Source: Pelagibius sp. (lineage in GTDB: Bacteria; Pseudomonadota; Alphaproteobacteria; Kiloniellales; Kiloniellaceae). Taken from it: a stretch of DNA of 58,053 nt. This document shows positions 35,084 through 43,698 of the stretch, piece after piece. The notes beneath the pieces are model-generated. The model was not told the DNA's origin. It made no database searches and saw only the letters and a list, made by a program, of their open reading frames with translations. Every line of letters begins with the position of its first letter. The first letter of the stretch is position 1. Location of the stretch: the NCBI GenBank assembly GCA_028280305.1, contig JANQMC010000100.1:1-58053 (forward strand), written 5' to 3'. Position numbers and translations under genes: made by a program.

Positions 35084-37666
35084 CTAGAGCTCGCGGGCAA
35101 TCTCTTGAATTTCATAGCACTCGATCTGGTCGTCGACCTGGATATCGGTGTAGTTCTCGAAGGCCATACCGCACTCGTAGCCTTCTTTGACTTCCTTCAC
35201 CTCATCCTTGAAGCGGCGCAGGGTTTTCAGGGTGCCGTCGTGAATCACCACGTTGTCGCGCAGCAGCCGCACCTTGGCCCCGCGCTTGACCATGCCTTCG
35301 GTAATCATGCAGCCGGCAACCTTGCCGACCTTGGAATTGCTGAAGACCTGGCGGATCTGCGCGTAGCCCAGGAAGTTCTCCTGCTGCTTGGGCGCCAGCA
35401 TGCCGGACAGCGCGGCCTTGGCGTCATCCACCACGTTGTAGATGATCGAGTAGTAGCGGATGTCCACGTTGTCGCGGCGCGCCATCTGGCGGGCCTGCGG
35501 ATTGGCGCGGACGTTGAAGGCGATGATGATGGCGCCGGTCGAATTGGCCAGGGTCACGTCGGACTCGTTGATGCCGCCGACACCGCGGTGCAATACCCGG
35601 ACCTTGACCTCGTCGTTGCCCAGCTTTTCCAGGCTGTTGATGATGGCTTCCATGGAGCCGTGCACATCGGACTTCACGACCACCGGCAGCTCGGAGGTCT
35701 CGCCCTCCTTGATGCGGCTCATCATCTCTTCCAGGGTACCGCGGCCGCTGACCGTGATCTCGGTTTCCCGGCGGGTCTGCTGGCGGTACTCGGCGATCTC
35801 GCGGGCCCGGCTTTCGTTGTCCATCACCGTGAAGTCGTCACCGGCGAAAGGCGTACCGTTGAGGCCGAGAACCTCCACCGGCGTCGCCGGGCCGGCTTCC
35901 TTCAACTGCTCGCCGCGCTCGTTGGTGAGGGCGCGCACACGGCCCCACTCGCTGCCGGCGACAAAGATGTCGCCGACCCGCAGGGTACCGCGCTGCACCA
36001 GCACGGTGGCGACCGAACCGCGGCCGCGCTCCAGCTTGGCTTCGACGATGACGCCCTCGGCGGGGCGTTCCGGATTGGCCTTCAGCTCCAGCAGTTCGGA
36101 CTGCAGCAGGATGGCTTCTTCCAGCTTGTCGAGGTTGGTCTTCTCCGTCGCCGAAACCTCGATGGCCAGGATGTCGCCGCCCATGTCTTCGACGATCAGC
36201 TCGTGCTGCAGCAGTTCCTGCTTCACCCGCGAGGGATCGGCGCCGGGCTTGTCCATCTTGTTGATGGCGACGATGATCGGCACCTCGGCGGCCTTGGCGT
36301 GATTGATCGCCTCCACCGTCTGTTCCTTGATGCCGTCGTCGGCAGCCACCACCAGCACGACAATGTCGGTCACATTGGCGCCGCGCGAGCGCATCTCGGT
36401 GAAAGCGGCGTGGCCCGGCGTATCGATGAAGGTGATGCGCGCGTCAGAGGCCAGACGCACCTGATAGGCGCCGATGTGCTGGGTGATGCCGCCGGCTTCC
36501 CCGGCCACCACGTCCGACTGGCGCAGGGCATCGAGCAGCGAGGTCTTGCCGTGGTCGACATGACCCATCACCGTCACCACCGGCGGGCGCGACTTCAGAT
36601 CCTTTTCGTCGTCGTCGGCGCCGCGCATGCCGATCTCCACGTCGGAGGCCGAAACGCGTCTGATCTTGTGGCCGAATTCCTCCACCACCAGTTCGGCGGT
36701 GTCGGCATCGATCGACTGGGTGATGGTCGCCATGACGCCGAGCTTCATCAGCGTCTTGACCACGTCAGCCCCGCGCGTGGCCATGCGGTTGGCCAGTTCC
36801 TGCACGGTGATGATCTCCGGCACCACCACTTCGCGGATCACCTTCTGCGGCGGCTGATGGGGCTGGTGCCCCTGGGTCGCCCGCATCTGCTTCTCGCGCT
36901 GGCGCTTGACCGAGGCGAGGGACCGCTGCCGCGCTTCCTGACCGTCCAGCGCCTGGCTGATGGTCAGCTTGCCCGAACGCCGCCGCTGATCGCCGCGCCG
37001 GCCCGGGGTGGCCTTGGGGGCCGCCGGGGCCTTGCTGCGCTTTGGCGCCGGGGCATCGGTCTTGCTTTTGGGGGTGGGCTTGTCCGCAGCCGGGACAGCC
37101 GCGGGGATCGGCGCCTGCGCCTCGGGCTGAGGGGTCGGCTCCGCCGCCTTTTGGGCCTCTTCGGCTTCGGCACGGGCCTTTTCCTCGGCCGCCTTGGCGC
37201 GGGCCGCTTCTTCTTCGGCCTTGCGGCGGGCATTCTCTTCCGCCGCCTTCTTGGCCTCGATCGCGCGCCGCTCGGCCTCCTGGGCTTCGCGCTCGCGGCG
37301 TCCGGCCTCTTCTTCCTTGGCGACCTCCAGCGCGCGGGCGCGGCTGGCGCGCTCCTCCGCCGAGAGCTGCCGCTTGCTGACCGCCTTTTCCTCGGCCGGC
37401 TTCTGCTCGACCGGCGCCGCCGCCGGTGCGGTTTCGCCCAGCACCTTTTCGGCCTCTGCAGTCGCCTCCGTGACCTCTTTCATGCGCCCGGAGGTGCCGC
37501 GCTCGAAGGTTCGGCTGCGCTTCACCTCAACGGTCACCGCCTTGCTTCGGCCATGGCTGAAGCTTTGACGCACCTGGCCCGTCTCGACCGTCTTCTTCAG
37601 TTGCAGCTTACCTGGTCGGTTCAGCTTCAACGGCCGCTTGGCTTCGGTTTCCTTGCTTTCCGTCAT
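35084..37666 (-). CDS. infB: Translation initiation factor IF-2
   Basis: IF-2 is the GTPase that brings initiator tRNA to the ribosome. The 860-residue protein has a short N-terminal IF2N-like segment, a long charged Ala/Glu/Lys/Pro linker (about residues 60-250), then the GTPase core with G1 [27 protein letters not shown] and NKMDKPGAD, and the C-terminal fMet-tRNA-binding domain ending [10 protein letters not shown]. Length is in the usual alphaproteobacterial range. It is 5 bases after the YlxR gene, within the nusA operon. Confidence 0.98.
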   Translation of the reverse strand: MTESKETEAKRPLKLNRPGKLQLKKTVETGQVRQSFSHGRSKAVTVEVKRSRTFERGTSGRMKEVTEATAEAEKVLGETAPAAAPVEQKPAEEKAVSKRQLSAEERASRARALEVAKEEEAGRREREAQEAERRAIEAKKAAEENARRKAEEEAARAKAAEEKARAEAEEAQKAAEPTPQPEAQAPIPAAVPAADKPTPKSKTDAPAPKRSKAPAAPKATPGRRGDQRRRSGKLTISQALDGQEARQRSLASVKRQREKQMRATQGHQPHQPPQKVIREVVVPEIITVQELANRMATRGADVVKTLMKLGVMATITQSIDADTAELVVEEFGHKIRRVSASDVEIGMRGADDDEKDLKSRPPVVTVMGHVDHGKTSLLDALRQSDVVAGEAGGITQHIGAYQVRLASDARITFIDTPGHAAFTEMRSRGANVTDIVVLVVAADDGIKEQTVEAINHAKAAEVPIIVAINKMDKPGADPSRVKQELLQHELIVEDMGGDILAIEVSATEKTNLDKLEEAILLQSELLELKANPERPAEGVIVEAKLERGRGSVATVLVQRGTLRVGDIFVAGSEWGRVRALTNERGEQLKEAGPATPVEVLGLNGTPFAGDDFTVMDNESRAREIAEYRQQTRRETEITVSGRGTLEEMMSRIKEGETSELPVVVKSDVHGSMEAIINSLEKLGNDEVKVRVLHRGVGGINESDVTLANSTGAIIIAFNVRANPQARQMARRDNVDIRYYSIIYNVVDDAKAALSGMLAPKQQENFLGYAQIRQVFSNSKVGKVAGCMITEGMVKRGAKVRLLRDNVVIHDGTLKTLRRFKDEVKEVKEGYECGMAFENYTDIQVDDQIECYEIQEIAREL

Positions 37667-37671
37667 CTCTT

Positions 37672-38412
37672 CTAGCGCTCACCTTCGGTCGGGCGCCCAG
37701 CCCCGTTTCCTTGATCCTCAACACCCCGCAGACCGGCGAGGCGTCCAATATCCCGTTTCAAAGCGGCCGCAAAACGACCGCGCACCACGCCGACGTGGAC
37801 GACAGCATCCCGTCCCAGAGCAGTGCCCAAGACCGCGCCGCTGCAAAACTGCAGCAGCTCGGTTTCCCGACCCACGGCCTTTGCGACGGCGCGCAGCTTA
37901 TCGCGGCCGTCCGGCGCAGCATCGTCAGCCTGCAGCAACAGACCGATCCGGTCTGCCTTAAGCCCGGCCTTCACCTTCTCGAAGCCAGCCACGACAGCGC
38001 CCGCGCGCCGTGCCAGACCCAGTTGGTCGAGGCAGCGCCGCAGCGCCAACCGTTCGACCTGTTCAACAAGATCGGAAGGCAAGCGAACCTTTGCCTTTGC
38101 CGCCCTGGCAAAGAGGTTCTTCTTGCAAGCCTTCTCCATCATATCGCGGCGCGCAAGCAACCACAAACCCCTGCCGGGCAGGCGTTCCGCGAAATCCGGC
38201 ACCACCTGGCCTTCAGGACCGACAACGAAACGCAGCAGCATCTCCTTCGGCAACACCCGGCCGCTCGCCAGACAGCGCCGCTGCGGCACCTGCGGGGCGC
38301 CATCCCCAGCGTCCATCCGGGCGTCGATCCGGGCAGCTCGCGACGGCCTGCGCGCCTTGACCGAAGGCTCGCGAAGACTTCCCGAAGTCTGTTCCTGTGC
38401 TGCTGCCAACAT
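37672..38412 (-). CDS. YlxR/DUF448 RNA-binding protein with C-terminal L7Ae-like domain
   Basis: A 246-residue protein of the nusA-infB operon. The N-terminal YlxR (DUF448) domain has [37 protein letters not shown] (GRG motif) and [12 protein letters not shown], and the second half, with [21 protein letters not shown] and [10 protein letters not shown], looks like an L7Ae/L30-like RNA-binding fold. YlxR-type proteins are basic RNA-binding proteins with a poorly understood role; some affect RNase P. Here it lies between nusA (11-base gap) and infB (5-base gap), so it is coordinated with transcription elongation and translation initiation. Confidence 0.9.
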   Translation of the reverse strand: MLAAAQEQTSGSLREPSVKARRPSRAARIDARMDAGDGAPQVPQRRCLASGRVLPKEMLLRFVVGPEGQVVPDFAERLPGRGLWLLARRDMMEKACKKNLFARAAKAKVRLPSDLVEQVERLALRRCLDQLGLARRAGAVVAGFEKVKAGLKADRIGLLLQADDAAPDGRDKLRAVAKAVGRETELLQFCSGAVLGTALGRDAVVHVGVVRGRFAAALKRDIGRLAGLRGVEDQGNGAGRPTEGER

Positions 38413-38423
38413 TCCCTCTTTGT

Positions 38424-40079
38424 TTAGCTCTCCGATGGGCCGGCCCCGGCATCTTCGCCGTCGGCAGCCTCACCGGAGCCTTCGTCGCCGTCAGCCGGCG
38501 TTTCCTCGTCGTCGAACCAATGGGCCCGCGCCGCCATGATGATGCGGTTGGCTTCGTCCTGGGACATGGCACTGGCGCCGAGGATCTCCTCGAGCTCCTG
38601 CTCCGGCAGGCCGGCCATGGCCTCCAGGCTGTGCTCACCGCGCAGAGCGCTGGAGACGAAACGCAGCTCGTCAGCCGAAAGATCGGCAAGATCGTCCAGG
38701 CTTTGAACACCCTGTTCGCCCAGCGCCACCAGCAGGGTGGGGGAAATCCCCTCCATCTCGGTCAGTTCGTCGCTGACGCCCAGCTCGCGGCGGCGCTCCT
38801 CGTTCACCCGGTCCATCTCCTCGAGATGGGTGCGGGCGCGGGCGCGCAGCTCCTCGGCGACTTCTTCGTCGAAACCTTCGATCTGCGCCAGCTCTGCGAC
38901 CGGCACGAAGGCGACCTGCTCCAGGGACATGAAGCCCTCGGCCACCAACAGATGGGCGATGACGTCGTCGACATCAAGCGCATCGATGAACATCTGGGAG
39001 CGGTCGCGGAACTCGTCCTGACGGCGCTTCGATTCCGTCTCCTCGGTCATGATGTCGATGTCCCAGCCGGTCAGGATCGACGCCAGGCGCACGTTCTGCC
39101 CGCGCCGTCCGATCGCCAGGGAAAGCTGGTCGTCGGGCACCACCACCTCGATGCGGCCCTGATCCTCGTCGAGCACCACCTTGCTGACCTCGGCAGGCGC
39201 CAGGGCGTTGACCACGAAGGTGGCGGTATCCTCGGACCAGGGAATGATGTCGATCTTCTCACCCTGCAGTTCGCTGACCACCGCCTGGACCCGGCTGCCC
39301 CGCATGCCCACGCAGGCACCGACCGGATCGATGGAGGAGTCATAGGAAATCACGGCGATCTTGGCGCGGCTGCCGGGGTCGCGGGCGACCGCCTTCAGCT
39401 CGATGATTCCATCATAGATTTCAGGCACTTCCTGAGCGAAGAGCTTGGCCATGAACTGCGGATGGCTGCGCGAAACGAAAATCTGCGGGCCGCGCTGCTC
39501 CTCGCGAACGTCGTAGATGTAGCCGCGCACCCGGTCGCCGGTGCGGAAGGATTCCCGCGGCAGCGTTTCGTCGCGGCGCATCAGGGCCTCGGCCCGGCCG
39601 AGGTCGACGGTGACATTGCCGAACTCGTTGCGCTTGACGATACCGTTCACCACCTCGCCGACCCGGCCCTGGTACTCGTCGTACTGGCGCTTGCGCTCGG
39701 CCTCGCGGACTTTCTGGACGATCACCTGCTTGGCGGTCTGGGCAGCGATCCGCCCCAGATCGATCGGCGGCAGGTCTTCGATGATGAAGTCGCCGGGGCC
39801 GACGCCGTCCTGACGCTCCTGGGCGTCCTTGGTGAGGATCTGGGTGAATTCGTTCTCCACCTCGTCGGTGATCTCGCGATAGCGGCGCAGCCGGACTTCG
39901 CCGGACTTGCGGTCGATCTCGGCGCGAATGTCATGCTCGTGGCCGTACTTCGCACGCCCGGCCTTCGAGATGGCCTGCTCCATCGCCTCTAGAACTTCAT
40001 CACGCTCGATCGACTTCTCGCGGGCCACAGCATCGGCCACCTGGAGAAGTTCGGTTCGTGCAAGAGCGCTGGTATCCAT
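38424..40079 (-). CDS. nusA: Transcription termination/antitermination factor NusA
   Basis: NusA binds RNA polymerase and nascent RNA, stimulating pausing and termination. The 551-residue protein has an N-terminal polymerase-binding domain ([20 protein letters not shown]), an S1 domain with [18 protein letters not shown], two KH domains ([19 protein letters not shown] and [16 protein letters not shown]), and two C-terminal acidic repeats ([16 protein letters not shown] and [17 protein letters not shown]). It is in the standard rimP-nusA-ylxR-infB operon, which carries an attenuator upstream of rimP. Confidence 0.98.
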   Translation of the reverse strand: MDTSALARTELLQVADAVAREKSIERDEVLEAMEQAISKAGRAKYGHEHDIRAEIDRKSGEVRLRRYREITDEVENEFTQILTKDAQERQDGVGPGDFIIEDLPPIDLGRIAAQTAKQVIVQKVREAERKRQYDEYQGRVGEVVNGIVKRNEFGNVTVDLGRAEALMRRDETLPRESFRTGDRVRGYIYDVREEQRGPQIFVSRSHPQFMAKLFAQEVPEIYDGIIELKAVARDPGSRAKIAVISYDSSIDPVGACVGMRGSRVQAVVSELQGEKIDIIPWSEDTATFVVNALAPAEVSKVVLDEDQGRIEVVVPDDQLSLAIGRRGQNVRLASILTGWDIDIMTEETESKRRQDEFRDRSQMFIDALDVDDVIAHLLVAEGFMSLEQVAFVPVAELAQIEGFDEEVAEELRARARTHLEEMDRVNEERRRELGVSDELTEMEGISPTLLVALGEQGVQSLDDLADLSADELRFVSSALRGEHSLEAMAGLPEQELEEILGASAMSQDEANRIIMAARAHWFDDEETPADGDEGSGEAADGEDAGAGPSES

Positions 40080-40202
40080 CGCTTATCTCAATCCCAAGAA
40101 GTCTCGTCGTAGGTCTAAAATCGTCCGTCCAAAACGGTCTGTCTGTATCAGGCGCCGGGGATCTGCCCACCGCCAAGTTCTCTGCCGCAAATTCCTATGC
40201 AG

Positions 40203-40745
40203 CTAGTCGCCGTCCGCCGCCTGCTGGCTGGCGGCAATCAGCGCGTCGGTCAGCAGCAGCTTCGCCTTCACCATCTCGGCAAAGGGCAGCGCCACCTCGT
40301 CGCCGTCACAGTCCATCACGATCGCCGCACCCCGGGTGCCGCAGAGGCGGCCGGAAAACCGCCGCCGCCCCTCGATCGGGCCGGCCATCTCGACCTTGCC
40401 GTCGAAACCGGCAAAGCGGTCGAAGTCCGCCAGGCGGGTCAGCGGCCGGTCGATCCCCGGCGAACTCACCTCCAGCGTGTAGGCCCGGTCGATCGGGTCT
40501 TCGACATCCAGGATCGCCGCGGCGGCCCGGCTGACCTCGGCACAGTTGTCGACGTTCATACCGCCGTCTTCCTGCCGCTCGGCCATGATCTGCAGACAGA
40601 GTCGGTCGCCGCCGGAAAGCTGAACGCGGACGATATCGTAGCCCATCGCCGCCAAAGAGGGCGCGATCAGGGCTTCGACTTCCGCTGCCTTGCCTTCGCT
40701 GGTTTTGGCCAGCACCGCAGAGGCCTGTTCCAAGGCCTGGGACAA
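40203..40745 (-). CDS. rimP: Ribosome maturation factor RimP
   Basis: RimP assists 30S assembly. The 180-residue product has EVEALIAPSLAAMGYDIVRVQL, the SPGIDRPLTRLADFDRF motif that marks the family, and IEGRRRFSGRLCG. I choose the TTG start at 40745 because GGAGG (40757-40753) sits 7 bases upstream; a frame extension to 40802 runs through the attenuator hairpin and encodes a non-conserved tail (GLWPALFYSS). It heads the nusA operon. Confidence 0.94.
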   Translation of the reverse strand: MSQALEQASAVLAKTSEGKAAEVEALIAPSLAAMGYDIVRVQLSGGDRLCLQIMAERQEDGGMNVDNCAEVSRAAAAILDVEDPIDRAYTLEVSSPGIDRPLTRLADFDRFAGFDGKVEMAGPIEGRRRFSGRLCGTRGAAIVMDCDGDEVALPFAEMVKAKLLLTDALIAASQQAADGD

Positions 40746-40758
40746 TGCCCAACCTCCC

Positions 40759-40844
40759 GTAACGGTGATGCTCGAATAAAAAAGGGCGGGCCAGAGGCCC
40801 ACCGCTCGGTAGCCCGACGATCCCTGTTACTCCGGCACCGTCAC
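40759..40844 (-). promoter_or_regulatory. Long-range leader helix beside the rimP ribosome site
   Basis: GTGACGGTG (40844-40836) can pair with CACCGTTAC (40767-40759) over 9 bp with one G-U. The helix encloses the attenuator hairpin and ends directly next to the GGGAGG ribosome site (40758-40753), so it may control both termination and translation start. This pairing is seen in the sequence; its function is inference. Confidence 0.5.
40775..40803 (-). terminator. Attenuator (intrinsic terminator) in the rimP-nusA leader
   Basis: On the minus strand GGTGGGCC-TCT-GGCCCGCC forms an 8-bp stem (one G-T pair), followed by C and TTTTTT (40783-40778). It lies about 20 bases before the rimP Shine-Dalgarno sequence, inside the transcript from the promoter at 40858-40886. 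It is a textbook intrinsic terminator in a leader. Confidence 0.85.
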
Positions 40845-40857
40845 TTGACTGCAGCGG

Positions 40858-40886
40858 ACTTTACGCCCGCATCCCGCAGCCCGCAA
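40858..40886 (-). promoter_or_regulatory. Promoter of the rimP-nusA-infB operon
   Basis: On the minus strand TTGCGG (40886-40881) and TAAAGT (40863-40858) are 17 bases apart. Transcription would start near 40851, leaving a leader of about 106 nt before the rimP TTG. Confidence 0.6.
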
Positions 40887-40991
40887 GGCCTTTCTCCATT
40901 CCCGGGCACCATCGGGACGCCATAGAGATTGGGCAAATCCGGGGCCGAACCCCGCCCGGGAAAGCCCGCCGCTTGCGGCCGAAAGATGCTG

Positions 40992-41744
40992 CTAGGCCGG
41001 TTCGGTCACCGCGGCGCGGTCGATCCGGCGAAACCGCAGAAAGGCGGGGCGGCGTCCGGCTTTCAGCGCTTTTCGCTCATAGCGTGTCGCCGGCCAGTCC
41101 GCCGGCCGCTGTCGCCAGTCCGCCGGGCCCGCAACCTGCCAGGCCAGCGCCGGCTCGGCCGTCAGGTGTTCCAACGCCCAGGGCAGGTAACTCGGGTCGT
41201 CGGTGGCAAAGCGCAGTTCCCCGCCGTCCTTGAGCAGCCGCACCAGGGTCGCCACGGTGGCCGGCTGGATCAGCCGCCGCTTGTGATGCCGCCGCTTCGG
41301 CCAGGGATCGGGGAAGAGGATGAAAATCTTATCGAAGAGGGCATCCGGCAGACAGGCCATAAGGTCGCGGGCATCGCCGACATAGAGCCTGAGGCGCGCG
41401 GTCTCCGGGCCCTCCGGCAACTGGTCGAGCAGGCTGGCCACACCGGTAACGAAATACTCCGCACCGATGATTCCGAGGTCGGGCCCCTGATCAGGCCCGG
41501 GATCAGACCCGGGATCAGGCTGGGCCCCTGCCTGCCAGGCTAGGTGTTCGCCGCCGCCGAAGCCGATTTCCAGATAGAGGCGCGACGGCAGCGGATCGAA
41601 GAGTGCCGCGGGCACAAGGGGCTTGTCATCCGCCGGCAGATCGATCCGCAAGGCCGGCAGCCGCTCCTCCATCACCGCGCGGCGGGCCGGGCGCAGCGGC
41701 CGGCCCTGACGGCGGCCATAGAAGTTGCGTCTGCCCGCAGACAC
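40992..41744 (-). CDS. trmB: tRNA (guanine-46-N7)-methyltransferase
   Basis: TrmB methylates N7 of guanosine 46 in the tRNA variable loop, using SAM. The 250-residue protein begins with a GTG, then FYGRRQGRPLRPARR, and has motif I LYLEIGFGGGEHL, IIGAEYF, the PDPWPKRRHHKRRL motif and the C-terminal YERKALKAG. Between motif I and GAEYF it carries an inserted low-complexity run (residues PDPG SDPG PDQG PDLG) from a 12-bp tandem repeat at 41472-41519. The gene is divergent in function from its neighbours but sits in the conserved order metK-trmB-rimP. Confidence 0.94.
   Translation of the reverse strand: MSAGRRNFYGRRQGRPLRPARRAVMEERLPALRIDLPADDKPLVPAALFDPLPSRLYLEIGFGGGEHLAWQAGAQPDPGSDPGPDQGPDLGIIGAEYFVTGVASLLDQLPEGPETARLRLYVGDARDLMACLPDALFDKIFILFPDPWPKRRHHKRRLIQPATVATLVRLLKDGGELRFATDDPSYLPWALEHLTAEPALAWQVAGPADWRQRPADWPATRYERKALKAGRRPAFLRFRRIDRAAVTEPA
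41472..41519. repeat. 12-bp tandem repeat inside trmB
   Basis: Four 12-bp units, encoding PDPG, SDPG, PDQG and PDLG on the minus strand, lie head to tail. They fall in the loop after motif I of TrmB, where other family members have a short turn. The frame is kept, so it is a tolerated expansion. Confidence 0.85.
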
Positions 41745-41787
41745 GGCTCAGCCCCGGAAAAATCTCAGGCGAAAACGGCGCGGACGG

Positions 41788-42960
41788 TCAGGCGCCGAAG
41801 GCGTTGCGCAGCGGCTCGACAAGATCGGTCTTCTCCCAGGAGAACCCGCCGTCGGCATCGGGCGCCCGGCCGAAGTGGCCGTAAGCGGCGGTGCGCGCGT
41901 AGATCGGCCGCGACAGGCTGAGGTGCTCGCGAATCCCGCGGGGCGAGAGATCCATCAGGTCCTGAAGCGCCTTTGCCAGCTTGGCTTCTTCCACCTTGGC
42001 GGTACCGTAACCATCGACATAGACCGAGAGCGGCTTGGAAACGCCGATGGCGTAGGAAAGCTGGATGGTACAGCGCTCCGCCAGCTCAGCCGCCACCACG
42101 TTCTTGGCCAGATAGCGCGCGGCGTAGGCTGCCGAGCGGTCGACCTTGGTCGGGTCCTTGCCGGAGAAGGCACCGCCGCCGTGGGGCGCGGCGCCGCCGT
42201 AGGTGTCGACGATGATCTTGCGGCCGGTGAGGCCGGCATCGCCGTCCGGGCCGCCGATCACAAAGCGCCCGGTCGGGTTCACGTAGAAATCTTCCTCGGC
42301 GCACATCCAACCTTCCGGCAGCACGTTGACGACGTGGGGCCGCACGATCTCGCGCACCTGATCCTGATCCAGATCACCGGCATGCTGGGTCGAAACCACC
42401 ACGGAAGTGGCCCGGGTCGGCTTGCCGTCGACGTACTCCAGCGTAACCTGGCTCTTGGCATCCGGCAGCAGGCCCGGCTCGGCGCCGGAGTGCCGCGCTT
42501 CGGCCAGAGAGCGCAGAATATTGTGTGACAGATAGATCGGCGCCGGCATCAGTTCTTCGGTTTCACGGCAGGCATAGCCGAACATGATGCCCTGGTCGCC
42601 GGCCCCTTCGTCCTTGTTGCCGGCGGCATCGACGCCCTGGGCGATATCGGCTGACTGCTCATGGATGTAGTTTTCCACCGCCATCTTTTCCCAGTGAAAG
42701 CCATCCTGCTCGTAGCCGATTTCCTTCACCGCATGGCGGGCGACCTGCTCGATCAGATCGCCATTGACCTCCGAAGGGCCGCGCACTTCGCCGGCCAGAA
42801 CGATACGGTTGGTCGTCGACAGGGTTTCGACGGCGACGCGGGACAGGGGATCATGGGAAAGGAAGGTGTCGACGATGGCATCGGAAACTCGATCGCAAAC
42901 CTTGTCGGGATGACCTTCCGAAACTGACTCACTGGTGAAAAGATAGCTGCCGTTACGCAC
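41788..42960 (-). CDS. metK: S-adenosylmethionine synthetase
   Basis: MetK makes S-adenosylmethionine from methionine and ATP. The 390-residue product has the N-terminal [23 protein letters not shown], the ATP-loop hexapeptide region [12 protein letters not shown] and the phosphate loop [17 protein letters not shown] choose the GTG at 42960 (start [11 protein letters not shown]), with GGGAG 8 bases upstream; a longer frame adds non-conserved residues. I looked for a SAM-responsive riboswitch in the 162 bases upstream and saw none. It is followed by trmB. Confidence 0.97.
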   Translation of the reverse strand: MRNGSYLFTSESVSEGHPDKVCDRVSDAIVDTFLSHDPLSRVAVETLSTTNRIVLAGEVRGPSEVNGDLIEQVARHAVKEIGYEQDGFHWEKMAVENYIHEQSADIAQGVDAAGNKDEGAGDQGIMFGYACRETEELMPAPIYLSHNILRSLAEARHSGAEPGLLPDAKSQVTLEYVDGKPTRATSVVVSTQHAGDLDQDQVREIVRPHVVNVLPEGWMCAEEDFYVNPTGRFVIGGPDGDAGLTGRKIIVDTYGGAAPHGGGAFSGKDPTKVDRSAAYAARYLAKNVVAAELAERCTIQLSYAIGVSKPLSVYVDGYGTAKVEEAKLAKALQDLMDLSPRGIREHLSLSRPIYARTAAYGHFGRAPDADGGFSWEKTDLVEPLRNAFGA

Positions 42961-43122
42961 CGCGTGGCTCCCGCTGATTCGCGTCTGTTTTGTGGAATAG
43001 ATCGCTGGGAATAGCGACGCTGAAGAGCAAATGCAAGAAAACACGCCACGGCAGACAGCGACAGCGGGCCGTCAGGGAATCAGATCGGGTCTTGAAAGTG
43101 CCCCAGCCGAGAGTCCGGCCGC

Positions 43123-43599
43123 TTAGTCTTCAACCTTGTCCGCGTCTTTGCCACCAGCCGCAGCCAAGGCCTTGGTCATCTCGAAAAGACGTTTCCGAAT
43201 GCTTGGGTCCTGGATCTTGTAGTAGGCGCGTACCAGTTCCAGGGTCTCGCGCTTGACCAGCGGGTCAAGCTCCTGTTCCGGCGAGGGCTCGGCGGCTCCC
43301 GGTCGCTGCGCCGGCGAACTGGCGGCCACGTCGTTGGGCATCTCATCGAAGAAGAAGCCAACCGGAACGTCCAGAACGCGGGACAGATCGAAGAGGCGGC
43401 TCGCCCCGACGCGATTGGCGCCCCGTTCGTATTTCTGTACTTGCTGGAATGTCAGGCCAATAGCCTCGCCGAGCTTCTCCTGGCTCATTCCCAGAAGCGT
43501 TCTCCGCAAACGGACCCGGCCCCCGACATGAACATCTACCGGATTAGGTCCACTTATCCGGTGGTCACCCAGCGCCACGCTGCGTCGCGCCATTCGCAT
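43123..43599 (-). CDS. XRE-family transcriptional regulator
   Basis: A 158-residue regulator. The HTH is in the first half: LRRTLLGMSQEKLGEAIGLTFQQVQKYERGANRVGASRLFDLSRVLDV, a Cro/C1 type with the conserved recognition helix QQVQKYE. The second half is acidic and helical (PEQELDPLVKRETLELVRAYY, IQDPSIRKRLFEMTKAL), probably a dimerisation domain. AAGGTAAG precedes the ATG at 43599. Homologous proteins near lnt and metK occur in many alphaproteobacteria; the target is unknown. A perfect palindrome at 43640-43657 in its own promoter suggests autoregulation. Confidence 0.88.
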   Translation of the reverse strand: MRMARRSVALGDHRISGPNPVDVHVGGRVRLRRTLLGMSQEKLGEAIGLTFQQVQKYERGANRVGASRLFDLSRVLDVPVGFFFDEMPNDVAASSPAQRPGAAEPSPEQELDPLVKRETLELVRAYYKIQDPSIRKRLFEMTKALAAAGGKDADKVED

Positions 43600-43633
43600 C
43601 TTACCTTATTTAGGAAAACAACAGAACCGTAGG

Positions 43634-43657
43634 ACTATAGGCATACACCTGTATGCC
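43634..43657 (-). promoter_or_regulatory. Promoter and palindromic operator of the XRE gene
   Basis: On the minus strand TATAGT (43639-43634) forms the -10; immediately upstream lies the perfect palindrome GGCATACA-CC-TGTATGCC (43640-43657). A consensus -35 at the right distance is not present (CTGTTG at 17 bases, or TTGACG at 43678-43673 with CATACA as -10, inside the palindrome), so the palindrome overlaps whichever promoter is used. It is a natural binding site for the XRE protein. Confidence 0.6.
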
Positions 43658-43658
43658 A

Positions 43659-43689
43659 ACAGAGGGTTGATTCGTCAAGTGCCCTCTGT
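43659..43689 (-). terminator. Hairpin after lnt
   Basis: ACAGAGGG and CCCTCTGT (43659-43666, 43682-43689) pair perfectly, with an inner TTGA/TCAA helix and a small loop. It follows the lnt stop by about 10 bases but lacks a T-run on the lnt side. It may be a weak terminator or an end-stabilising structure. Confidence 0.45.
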
Positions 43690-43698
43690 CTTAGTCGG

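Noticed and set aside
35105..37675. Very long plus-strand reading frame opposite infB
   Set aside because: Antisense shadow in GC-rich DNA; the infB frame on the minus strand is unambiguous.
42961..43122. Search for a SAM/SAH riboswitch upstream of metK
   Set aside because: No pseudoknot-like pairing or conserved core was recognised; the region looks like a plain leader.
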